Made by a program: the position numbers and the translations under genes | Shown: positions 1-9,468 of the stretch, piece after piece | Numbering within the stretch: position 1 is the stretch's first letter | Layout: every line of letters starts with the position of its first letter | Notes under the pieces: generated by a model | Told to the model about the DNA's origin: nothing | Database searches by the model: none | The model's input: the letters and a program-made list of their open reading frames with translations, nothing else | From: Rhizophagus sp. LPA8_4_AMF | Taxonomy: Eukaryota > Glomeromycota > Glomeromycetes > Glomerales > Glomeraceae | Assembly (NCBI GenBank): GCA_021464525.1 | Contig: JADRCO010001181.1 | Location: 1 to 21,679, forward strand | Direction of reading: 5' to 3' | DNA length: 21,679 bases

Positions 1-56
1 GGTCACGGTCATGACCGGTCATAACCGGTTAATGACCGTGACCGTTGCCATCCCTA
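1..56. mobile_element. Right end of a hAT-like element, cut by the window edge
   Basis: The window opens in GGTCA/TGACC-rich, partly palindromic sequence that stops at TTGCCATCCCTA (45-56). The same 12 bases recur at 2576-2587, and variants end the elements at 7679-8022 and 15994-16508. Terminal TAGGGATGGCAA-type repeats are typical of hAT transposons. The other end lies outside the window, so the target-site duplication cannot be tested. The next 240 bases (57-296) hold nothing I can name. Confidence 0.55.
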
Positions 57-296
57 ATTATAAATAAGTTACTTGTTGCAGCTTAATTTTGTGCAAAGTA
101 CGTATTTTTTTTAACGTTTCGGACTTCAACAGGTCCCGATCCCTAGTTATATACTGTATAATATATATAATAACTATAATAACCAGAAATCTTAAAATGT
201 TTATATGCATAAAATATAAATATTACATATACTGTACATATATAATTTTATATATGTATATTTTTTTTTATTATAAGTAATTTAAAAATTCTTTCT

Positions 297-850
297 AGAA
301 CAAATATAACATAGACGTCGGATACACTGTATTTAATAGCCTTATACATTTTTTCATGATTTTTGCGCCTCCAAATAATACGTACGAAAAAATTTCATTG
401 TAATATTTTCTAGTAATCTTCTTAATTAGTGTTTATAGTGTTTAGAGAACAAAGCAAATGAAATCTATATATAGAAAATTGAGATTTCTGCAAGATACGT
501 ATCTTAGGGTTTTTTACTACAATGGATGAAAGCGAATGAATATTTTTTCCATTGTTTTTCTTGTAGATTAATGTTAGATTAGAACAAGAACTAAATAAAA
601 TTTAAAATGAGGCGTCAATACCGCTACTTGCTTGTATAACGTTTAACATATTTATTAAATCGTGGGGAAAATATGATAATTCCCGGGGTTTTAATTTTAA
701 TTTTTGTGATAGGTTTCATATGTATAAAAAAAAAAAATTTTCTTTGTGGACTTGAATGCAAAATGGTTTAGGTTAATAACGTACTGTAATATATTCAATT
801 CGATTAAAATGAATGAATGGATAATTTTTGAAACGCAGAAAATTAAAAAA
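297..850. repeat. Dispersed repeat family E, copy 1
   Basis: This stretch aligns by eye with 1387-2100 and 20290-20800 in the same orientation. Shared landmarks are 'cttaattagtgtttatag' (about 421-438), 'ggatgaaagcgaatg' (near 523), 'aaaatgaggcg' (near 604), 'tttgtgata.gtttcatatg' (near 704) and 'gaatgcaaaatgg' (near 753). It is diverged and has no open reading frame. It is probably the body of an old non-autonomous transposon. Confidence 0.6.
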
Positions 851-997
851 TGAAAAAAAAATTGACAATTTTGTTTAGACCAAATTAATAATATATCTCA
901 TTCTCGCAATTTTACCCGTCAACAGTTGTGCATGAGCTTGCATATTACTAACTTTATTGAAAGATGCCGGATTTATTAAATAGAATCTTTTTTATTA

Positions 998-1070
998 AAA
1001 TAAATAAATAAATAAATGAACAAATAAATAAATAATCTAAATAAATAAATAATCTAAATAAATAATTTAA
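998..1070. repeat. AAAT microsatellite with AATCT interruptions
   Basis: A run of AAATA tetranucleotide units is interrupted twice by AATCT, which gives a small higher-order repeat. It lies between two copies of family E. The rest of 851-1109 is AT-rich with nothing recognisable. Confidence 0.75.
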
Positions 1071-1109
1071 ATTTTAACTAGATTATAATTAATAAATTTT
1101 TTTTTTTTC

Positions 1110-2350
1110 CGTATCAAAGTTCTTTTTAAAAAATTTCCCACTTCATATTGTTGCGCCAATTTGTATTGCATTAAAAAAAAAAAATTTCGTCATAAAAAAC
1201 GTTACGCACCCTAAATACTTGTTTCTTGCCATACAAACAATAATCTTTAAGGTAAAATTCGGCTTCCGTTATTTCCTCGTTTATATAATTTCTTCAAATG
1301 TACTACTTTTCCAAAGAAACTTTATAATTTCTCGGTATTCTACGAACGAAATCGAATTATGTAAAATGTAATATGCGACATTATTAGAACAAATAGAACT
1401 TCCTTGTAACACTGATGATCATATATGTAGGTTGACGATTATTGTTTATCTTATTCATGATTTTTACGCTTTTCAAATAACACTACCGACCGTTGTACGC
1501 GTAAATTACCTAATATATCGATTTTTTTCTAAAAATTTTCTTAATTAGTGTTTATAGTATTAAAGAACAAAGCAAATAAATCTATATAGAAAACCGGGGA
1601 TTGTTGTTTTTGTTAAAAGGAAAATCCATTAAATTTTTTTTTTTTTTAAAAAAAAAGTCATTCCGTTATTCCGTCGAAAAGCAACATTACGTATTATTTA
1701 ATTATATGCAATAAAAAATTGCATAATATGTTTCTAGAATAGTTCAAATATGGATGAAAGTGAATGTATATTGCTTATTGTAAATTAATGTTTATATTTG
1801 AAACAACAGAAAATACCTTTTTTGAAAATTTTCATGATTAAAATGAGGCGTTTTTAAGTTTTTCTACCGAACATATTTTCCTTGAATGCAAAATGTTAAA
1901 AAAATTTTGCAAATATTTTTTCTAGATAATCTGTGATTTAAATTAAATTACACGGAGAAAATACAACAATACAACAATACTCATATTTTTGTGATATGTC
2001 TCATATGTCGTTATGCATGTTGTGAATGTTAAAAATGGATAGTTTGACGGATAATGTATTATAATACATTTAATTCGATTAATGAATAAATGAATGATTT
2101 TTTGATTCTTTTTTTATTTTAAAAAAAAAAAAAAATTTGTGATCTAATAAATTAAATTATACAACAATACTTATATTTTTGTAATATGTTTCATATTCAT
2201 CATATATTATCAAGAAAAAAATGTTTTTTTTTTAATACATTGTGAATTCGAATTGTTGTGAATTTTGTGAATGCAAAAATGGCTTAGTTTGATATTGTAT
2301 TGTAATACATTCAAATTCAATTAAATGAATAAACGAATAAATTTTTTTAT
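1110..2350. repeat. Dispersed repeat family E, copy 2 (longest copy)
   Basis: This is the fullest copy of the family. It starts with the 'gtatcaaa...gcgccaatttg' block (near 1114-1165), which matches 20116-20175, and continues through the landmarks listed for copy 1. Its tail is internally duplicated: the 'atacaacaatact.atatttttgt.atatgt' to 'aatacattcaattc' section appears at about 1958-2095 and again at about 2158-2345. No coding sequence is visible. GGTC-rich sequence follows directly, as it does after copy 3. Confidence 0.6.
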
Positions 2351-2373
2351 ATGGAAAAAATAAGGATTAACAA

Positions 2374-2587
2374 TGGTCAATCGGTCATGACCGTGACCGA
2401 TATCGGTCGGTCAAGGGCTTCTGACCGACCATTTGACCGATCGCTTTGGCTGACCGTATAACCAGCCTGCTTGACCGATCATTTAAAGTAGATGAATCGT
2501 AAAATAATACTAGATATATTTAAAGATTAAAATTTAGTAAAATAATTCGGATGATCATTTTTTAGTAATGTTCTGTTGCCATCCCTA
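2374..2587. mobile_element. hAT-like terminal segment with GGTC/GACC palindromes
   Basis: From 2374 to about 2490 the sequence is built from alternating GGTCA, GGTCG, GACCG and TGACC words. The segment ends in TTGCCATCCCTA (2576-2587), the same end as at 45-56. I could not find the matching left end, so the element may include family E copy 2 or may be truncated. The next 356 bases (2588-2943) hold no recognisable feature and should include the 3' flank of the kinase gene. Confidence 0.5.
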
Positions 2588-2943
2588 GTAGCATTATCGA
2601 AATTGATGGTCATATATTGTTTGTTAGTGTAGATGAAACCAACCTTCTTTTAACACTCCATCGACAAAGGATATAACTTTGTCCAGCATGACTCACATGG
2701 AAACCATGGTTTTCATTGGTTGACTTTAGCATTGACTCGAACTACTTAACATATAAATAATTTTAACATTGGAATAATATAAATTTGATCAATTACAAAC
2801 TAATTTTTATTACGTAAAAAAAGTTTACATACTAATTTTATAATCAGTGTTGAACAAAAAAAATTATATGTGTATAATATATAAAATATATAAATATCTT
2901 ATTTATCAAAATATAAAATAATGAAAAATATATTATAATAAAT

Positions 2944-3918
2944 TCATTGCCTTTGCATCATATGTTGCAAGAATTCCTCTACTGCAATACTATCACTAAA
3001 TTCGTTATTATTAAATTCTGAATGCTCCACATCCTGAATAAACATGTCTTCTACTGCCATTTCATCACTAACTTTATTATTATCACTGACTTTATTATTA
3101 ATATCCTTTGAAAGACCTATTGTAAAAGAATTAAGCACCCGAGCTTTATAAATAGCTTGAGGATGAATGGTTGATTGCACATTATCCAATCTTCTACACA
3201 TTTCTGCTTCTTTAAATTGTTTTTCAATTTCGTAGTGACGTTCGTCTTGAAATTCATATTGTTGATTACATGAATCCTCAAATAGTGAAATTACTTCTTT
3301 AATGTCAGATATACTTGGTCTATTAGCTGGATTTGAATCCCAGCACTTTTTCATCAAGTCAATGTAACATTTTGGTACTTCTGATTCATTAAATTCAGGT
3401 CTAATTCCATTACATATATTATACGCTAAATGCTCATTATGTGCACAATTGTCAAAAGGCTTTCTTCCACCAGTTGCTATAAAATACATAATCATACCAA
3501 GACTATATATATCTGCTGCTTGAGTATAAGGTTTTTCTTCTAATACTTCAGGAGCTACATAAGGCATAACTCCAATAATTTTTGTTTTATCCATATTACC
3601 AGCATCTCCACATAATCCCATATCTGAAATACATACATTGATTTCATCCTTAAGCCTAAATAATATATTGCCTGTATGTAAATCACGATGAACCATATTT
3701 TTTTCATGAATTTCTTCAAGAGCATCAACGAGGCCAGATAAGACTTCTATTCTACTATCCCAATCAAAATTTTCATAATTTTTATTTATCCAATTATTAA
3801 AATCTCCATATTTTGCATATCGAAGAACTAAAATATAATTTTTTGTATCCGGATTTTGAGATATTCCATATATTTGAAGAATATCATTAGTAATTCCTGA
3901 AGTTGAATATGCTTTAAC
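2944..3918 (-). other. Kinase exon 6: catalytic C-lobe and tail
   Basis: Residues 821-1144. After 'IYGISQNPDTKNYILVL' the chain goes on as a normal hinge ('RYAKYGDFNNWI'), not into another zinc motif. The catalytic loop is H-R-D-L-H-T-G-N, the metal-binding triplet is D-M-G, and APE and 'DIYSLGMIMY' are present. The last 60 residues contain two similar acidic blocks ('DEMAVEDMF' and 'DSIAVEEFL'). The stop is at 2944-2946. Confidence 0.85.
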
Positions 3919-6751
3919 CTATTAATATAAAAAAAATATATATTAATAACAAATATAAACATACTTTTAAAAAAAAACTGAATTTACCTCATTTAAAAAT
4001 ATATCATTAATATTTTGTGAATTGAATAAACATTTTAAAGCAACCATTTCATTGGTTTGTCTTATCCATTCCTTTTTATCAAGTTCATAATATAATGGAC
4101 CATCTTTCCATATTGCTGAATATACTTTAGAAAAACCTCCTTTACCTATTTCTTTTAAATCGGTAAATTGATTGAATGGTATCCATTCAAATATCATATC
4201 ATCACATGTGTCAATTTTTAATTGTATTTCTTGAATAAGATTATCAACTTTTTCATTTCCACTAGTCCATTTTGAAAAATTTGATTTTAAATAATTTATT
4301 AGGCATGGTTTACACCATTGACTAAATTTGTCAGTATATTCTTCACCACATTTTTCACAATATCCATCTTGAAGAATCATTATGTAATCTTTTGTATCTG
4401 GATTTTGAGATATTCCATATATTGGAAAATGATTAGTAATGTCATATTGATCATTTTTCTCATTTTCTAAATACATTTTAACCTGTTTAAAGTAAAGAAT
4501 AAACATTATTAATATATTAGAAAAAAAAAATTCTGAAATTAATTTACAAAGAAATTTGTACCTCATTTAAAAATTCATCAATAATGTTTTGTGAATTATA
4601 TAAACATTTTAAAGCGACCTTATTATTAGGGTTTCTCGTCCATTTCTTTTCATAATTATCATAACATAATGGACCATCCTTCCATATTGCTTTACATATT
4701 GTAATAGAATCGCCTTTGTTTATCTCTTTAATATATATAAATTGATTGTATGGTATCCATTCAAATATCTTATCTTTATAATGATTAATACTTAATTGCA
4801 TTTCTTGAATAAAACTATCAATTTCTTCATTTTGACTTGTCCAGTTTGTAAAATTTTTTTTAAAATCATTTATTTGGCATGGTTTACACCATTTATTTTT
4901 TATATCAGTATATTCTTCACCACATTTTTTACAATATCCATCTTGAAAAATCATAATATAATCTTTTGTGTCTGGATTTTGAGATATTCCATATATTTCA
5001 AGATAATTGGTTTTGTTACGTTTTTGAGCAATTATATCAAGATAATTAGTATCATCATCATCAGTATCATCATTATTGAAATCTTGATACATTTCAAGAA
5101 AATTAGTATCAACATCATAGTCATCATCAGGATTTTGAATATTTGTTAAATGTATTTCAACCTATTAGAAATAGAGATTAAATAATATGCTAAAAAGTAT
5201 TATTTCAAATTAAATTTATGAAAAATTTTTATACCTCGTTTAAAAATTTACCAGTAATATTTTGTGAATTACTTAAGCATTTCAAAATAACCATTGTATT
5301 GGGTTTTCTTGTTAATTCCTCATCATATTCTTTGTAACACAATGGTCCATCCTCCCATATTGCTGAATATATTGTAATAGAATCAATATTGCTTATTTTT
5401 TTAATATCATTAAATTGAGTGTATGGTACCCATTCAAATACTAAATTATTATGATAATTAATTTTTAATTGCATTTCTTGAATGAAATCATCAATTTCTT
5501 CATTTCCACTAAACCAGCTTGCAAGGTTTTTTTTCAAATGGTTTATTCGACATGGTTTACATAATGTATTCGTTTCATTATTACTACTTACAGAATTTTT
5601 ACCACAATTCTCACAATATTTACTTTTAAGAACCATGATATAATCTTTTGTATCTGGATGTTGGGATATTCCATATATTTTAGAAATTTTATTGCTATGA
5701 AGTGATATTGACCATGCAGTTGAATATGTTGCAACCTAATAAAAGAATAAAAGAATAATTATTGTATTATAATGATTGAATCTATAAAGAAATGTTAAAT
5801 CCGTACCTCATTTAAAAATTCATCAATAATATTCTGAGAGTCATATATACATTTTAAATCAACTGATTGATTCAAATTTCTTACATATTCCTTTTTATTG
5901 ACATTATAATGTAAAGGACCATCCTTCCATTTTGCTGAATATACTGTAGCAGAATCATCTTTATCTATTACTTTTATAATATCAAATTGATCATATGATA
6001 TCCATTCAAATGGTATATCGACACCACTATTCATACTTAATTGCATTCTTTGAATGAAATCATCAATTTTTTTATTTCCACTAGTCCAGTTAGTAAAATT
6101 GAGTTTAAACTTATTTGTTTGACATGGATAACACCATTTCTCATTTGTATATCTTTTACTACAACTTTTACAATAATCATCCTGAAGAACCATAAAATAC
6201 TCTTTCGTATCAGGATTTTGAGATATTCCAAATATTAAAGAAGCTTCATCATTTTTAATATTTGTTGAATATGTTTTAATCTTATTTAAAAAAATTAAAA
6301 GTAAATAAATTATTATATTAAATTAAGATGTTAAAACTAAATTCATAAAAAATTTTCGTACCTCATTTAGAAATTCAGTAGACAAAATTTGTAAATTATA
6401 TGAACATTTTAAAACGACATATATATCTGATACTCTAATACATTCATTATCTTCATTATCATGATATAATGGTCCATCTTTCCATATTGCTGAATATATT
6501 AAAGTAAGATCATTTTTAATTATTTCTTTAATATCATTAAATTGATTGTATGGTATCCATTCAAATATTATATCAGATGAGTCATCAATATTTAATTGCA
6601 TTTCTTGAATGAAATTATCAAGTTTTTCATTTTTACTGGTCCAATTTGTAAAATTATTTTTCAAATAATTTGTTATACATTGTTTACACCATTTCTCATG
6701 TATATTTGTATATACTTCACCACATTTTTTGCATGTGTTTTTAGATGACAT
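2944..6751 (-). CDS. Tyrosine-kinase-like protein kinase with five tandem zinc-motif/N-lobe units
   Basis: I predict a serine/threonine (TKL-type) kinase of 1144 aa from six exons: 6751-6362, 6280-5807, 5735-5235, 5161-4562, 4482-3988, 3918-2944. The introns are 81, 71, 73, 79 and 69 bp. All start GT, end AG and are phase 0, so the joined frame is open. Exons 1-5 each carry a CxxC...CxxC motif, a 'NWTSGNEKID..FIQEMQL' segment, 'FEWIPYNQF' and a kinase N-lobe up to the helix-C 'FLNE'. Exon 6 carries the C-lobe: HRD at 897-899, N904, DMG at 919-921 instead of DFG, APE at 942-944, and an 'HPQAIYKARVLN' tail seen in Rhizophagus kinases. Only the last N-lobe, next to exon 6, keeps a near-normal glycine loop (768-775) and Lys805. 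Family members usually have one unit (about 450 aa). The start at 6751 is the first ATG of exon 1. Splicing is predicted from sequence only, and alternative transcripts are possible. Confidence 0.85.
3988..4482 (-). other. Kinase exon 5: intact N-lobe unit 5
   Basis: Residues 656-820. The four-cysteine motif is intact. This is the only unit with a recognisable glycine loop, G-K-G-G-F-S-K-V (768-775), although the third loop glycine is serine. Lys805 lies in V-A-L-K, and E820 at the exon end is the expected helix-C glutamate. The unit joins directly to the C-lobe exon, so it is the likely functional N-lobe. Confidence 0.82.
4562..5161 (-). other. Kinase exon 4: chimeric N-lobe unit 4 with Asp-rich insert
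   Basis: Residues 456-655, the longest unit. Its head is lengthened by about 35 residues rich in Asp, Asn and Thr (short D-D-D-Y and D-T-D-D-D-D-T runs) before 'IYGISQNPDTKDYIMIFQ'. The four-cysteine motif is intact. The glycine loop reads I-N-K-G-D-S-I-T-I-C, with one glycine left. Lysine is kept in V-A-L-K. Confidence 0.8.
5235..5735 (-). other. Kinase exon 3: chimeric N-lobe unit 3
   Basis: Residues 289-455. The head 'VATYSTAW' to 'IYGISQHPDTKDYIMVL' is followed by C-E-N-C...C-K-P-C, 'SWFSGNEEID' and 'FEWVPYTQF'. The glycine loop is lost (I-S-N-I-D-S-I-T-I-Y); lysine is kept in V-I-L-K. Donor GTATAA. Confidence 0.8.
5807..6280 (-). other. Kinase exon 2: chimeric N-lobe unit 2
   Basis: Residues 131-288. 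The head 'IKTYSTN' to 'IFGISQNPDTKEYFMVLQ' is what normally follows helix C (beta-4/beta-5). It runs without an intron into a new C-K-S-C...C-Y-P-C motif. The glycine loop is lost (I-D-K-D-D-S-A-T-V-Y); the lysine is kept in V-D-L-K. Confidence 0.8.
6362..6751 (-). other. Kinase exon 1: zinc motif and degenerate N-lobe, unit 1
   Basis: Residues 1-130. Cysteines 7, 10, 22 and 25 form the four-cysteine motif. The glycine-loop position reads I-I-K-N-D-L-T-L-I-Y, with no glycine left. The beta-3 lysine is kept (V-V-L-K). The exon ends in F-L-N-E, followed by donor GTACG. Unlike units 2-5, it begins directly at the zinc motif and has no 'IYGISQNPDTK' head. Confidence 0.8.
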
Positions 6752-7181
6752 TATATTTATTATTTTGAGGTTTATTTTGACGCTACAATAACCTGCCTAT
6801 TTATTTTTGATTTTCATGTCGATCAGGAATTAATACGGGCTTTAGCTTTTTTGTGTACCAGGTCAACTGATCTGGTCAGCCGACCATGATAACATAGTGA
6901 TCACTATTTAACGGGCTGGCACATACAAAACGTCATTATTACGTCATATGTAACTTTAGTGTTACGGCACACCTTGTCACGTTGGGGTGTTTCCATTAAC
7001 TAAGCTATGTACGGTAACATAAAATTTACTATTAGAGATGTTCTATAGTAAACTATAATTTATTATAGTTTAAATTCGCTTTATAAGAAGTTTACTATTA
7101 AAAAAAACTCTGGACTCTTCTACCAGCTTCATTTCAAATTTCGCGAAAGTAATCTAAGTATCTGCCTCTTTCATAAAATAA

Positions 7182-7640
7182 GAAAACTTTCATATTAGGT
7201 AATCACTGAAACATTAACTTTTAATATTTAAGGTTATGAAGATTATCAAAAGTTAAAAAACTTGTACTATACACACTTTTATGTAACAAATCATCTGACT
7301 ATATTAATTCAAAAACAGTGTAAAAATATTAATCAATTTGTATAATTTCGCCTAATGTTCCTATTAGACGGTGATATATAAGGGTAACAAATAGGGATTT
7401 CATACTAATAAAAACAAAGTTCGTAAAATAAGTAGGAATAAAGGAAACAGGGGATGATACCGTGTGCGTGCTATATAACCTACCTAAAATACCCTAGGCT
7501 ATTTCTCTTAATGATACATCATATTACATACTAACATTTCGGTTCCAAGGAATTCCTTTTTTAGAGAGATTTTCAGGGTTCAAAATAGTGTACAGTACTA
7601 CAGTAATTACTCAAGGACAAATGATCAAAGAAAAAATAAA
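7182..7640. repeat. ~450-bp duplicated non-coding segment, copy 1
   Basis: From 'gaaaactttcatatta' to 'gatcaaag.aaaaaataaa' this stretch is nearly collinear with 13961-14398 in the same orientation, with small indels. No reading frame is conserved between the copies. It lies about 430 bp upstream of the kinase start and ends 40 bp before a hAT-like MITE. The 430 bases between the kinase start and this repeat should hold the kinase promoter, but I see no clear site there. Confidence 0.8.
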
Positions 7641-7678
7641 CTTACTGAGATTATGACGTACTGACGTACTATACAATT

Positions 7679-8022
7679 TAGGGATGTTAAGTGGGTTTAT
7701 TCCGAACTGGTTTTAAACCGGTTTATGCCCAAACCGATATGGTTAGCTAAAACTAGTTAGTTTACTAGTTTGTAGTGGTTTAATAATTAAATGATAACAC
7801 GTCATTTTAGAAAAAAATTATATAGTTTATTTAACAGTTAAACTTTGTTGAAAGTAATTAAAAATATTGTAAAATATCCAAATTTATGCTCCAAATTAGG
7901 AAATTGATAGTCTTAAACCAAGGTCTTAAACCAGGTTTTTAAACCTAGTTTCACCAAGTTCGAGACATGAAACTAGTAGTTTGGAGCACAAACCGAACTA
8001 GTCGAACCATTTAACATCCCTA
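7679..8022. mobile_element. hAT-like MITE (344 bp)
   Basis: The left end TAGGGATGTTAAGTGG and the reverse complement of the right end, TAGGGATGTTAAATGG, agree at 15 of 16 bases. The termini resemble the TAGGGATG-type ends elsewhere in the window, which suggests hAT. The flanking 8-mers (atacaatt and atcataga) do not match, so no target-site duplication is visible and the insertion is probably old. There is no open reading frame inside. Confidence 0.65.
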
Positions 8023-8932
8023 ATCATAGACATTCTGGACAAATTGTTCAGCATATCGCGTGATTCATGGAGTACCTTTATTCAAAAAAAAAATATATAT
8101 TTTTAAAAATGTTACCAAGTTATTATAATTTATGAATTTAAAAGGCACGTTATTTTTTAAAGCCTGTTAGATTTTGCGTTTTATTATAAAAAATATATAT
8201 GTTTTATTATTGGTATTAATATAAAGCTAAAAAGTACATTTTACCATCTTCACAACAAAAATATTTGTATGGCAGTCCTAATATTATACAGTATATCTAT
8301 AATACAATAACTAAGAATAAATTCTAAAAAAAAATCAATAATCAATAAATAAATAAATGTTAGTTTGATACTAAACTATGATAATATGATAAGTGATATT
8401 ATTTTTAAAAAAAATATATACTGACGTCTTATGTGAAATATTGCAAAAAATAAGAAACTGGAAAGAAAATTAAACAACGGCTATCTATTATTGTGTTGGC
8501 CAATCGTCCAGGATAAGCATCTGGACTAGTAGTCAAGGTTAAGGAGGCTAGGCACCTGCGGACAAATTACCACTATGGAATAAGATCGATATATGACAAG
8601 GTAAAAATACTAAAAAGTTCCTAAAATATAAAATGTCAATAACTTCCCAAAACTTGATGCTATAGCAATATGGGAAGTTAAACTATTATTGTCCTCGTCA
8701 AAGTACTTTTGACAAATTACGTATTGATATGATTAAATTATCCAATAACCCCTTCATTTTCAATAATTACAGAGCCATTTTCTGTTGATGTGGCTGTGAA
8801 GTTAATAAAGTGAGTTGTACTTTCCTGATCATTTTGAACAATATATATTATATATTTTTATATATATTTTTTTTTAAAAAAAAATAGATAGATCTCATCT
8901 ATTTCCACATTATTGCACTGTTCGTTCTAATT
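8023..8932. other. AT-rich intergenic stretch
   Basis: No reading frame, RNA gene or transposon end is recognisable. The only notable point is a symmetric T9A9 tract at 8867-8884. Confidence 0.6.
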
Positions 8933-9325
8933 ATGGCGCAATTTAAAAAAACGTGACAATATACTCTCTTTTGATTCACTACCACCAACAAAAAAATAAA
9001 TTTACAGATAATTGTGGCTAAAAATAATTAATAACATCAAAATCTTAAATTTTCTCAATTTTAACTTAAAGTGGCTGTAAATTTCAATGCAAAAAACGTG
9101 GCAAAAATACTCTTGTACGTCTTGCTTTACTTCGCCCTCGTTAAAAAATAACAATTTTACAAATGATTGTGGTTAAAAATAATTATTAACATCAAGATTT
9201 CGCCTTTCCTCATTATTAACTTAAAAGCGCACCTGCTCTTAAATTGTAAATTTTGACATAGAAATGGCGCAATATAAAAAAACGTGGCAAAAATACTCTT
9301 GTACACCTCCTTTACTTCGCTTTCA
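8933..9325. repeat. Tandem promoter-proximal repeats upstream of the secreted-precursor gene
   Basis: A unit of about 145-185 bp occurs two and a half times. Landmarks are 'atggcgcaat.taaaaaa' and 'acgtg.caaaaatactct' at 8951, 9096 and 9282, each of the first two followed by 'gattgtgg.taaaaataatta' and 'aacatcaa.at'. The array ends about 50 bp before a TATA-like box at 9373. It may contain repeated regulatory sites; that role is inferred from position alone. Confidence 0.65.
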
Positions 9326-9372
9326 TTGATTCATGAAATAATTTGAAATAGTGTTATTATAGAAAACTTTCT

Positions 9373-9380
9373 TATATAAA
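9373..9380 (+). promoter_or_regulatory. TATA-like box of the secreted-precursor gene
   Basis: TATATAAA lies 89 bp upstream of the ATG at 9469, a plausible place for a core promoter with a short 5' UTR. The surrounding DNA is AT-rich, so a chance match is possible. Confidence 0.4.
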
Positions 9381-9468
9381 CACTTTGAGAAAGAGGAAAG
9401 AAAATTTCTTCAAACAAATTAATAAAAAGCGAATTAAAAAATTATATATAACACACACAAAATCAATA

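Noticed and set aside
89-280. 63-codon frame rich in Ile, Tyr and Phe
   Set aside because: Low-complexity AT-rich translation with no domain, in repeat-flanking DNA.
1001-1066. CRISPR-like array
   Set aside because: Simple AAAT microsatellite in a eukaryotic genome; no spacer-repeat structure.
3967-4566. Separate short kinase-like proteins starting within each unit
   Set aside because: Each would start in an intron and lack the C-lobe. Matching phase-0 GT-AG introns join all units into one frame, so one gene is the simpler reading.
4796-5149. 117-codon plus-strand frame
   Set aside because: Antisense shadow of kinase exon 4; its hydrophobic Ile/Phe composition is what antisense of Asn/Asp/Lys codons gives.
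8505-8570. Possible tRNA-like segment ('caaggttaaggaggctaggcacctgcgg')
   Set aside because: No T-arm GGTTC, no matching acceptor stem and no anticodon stem could be found.
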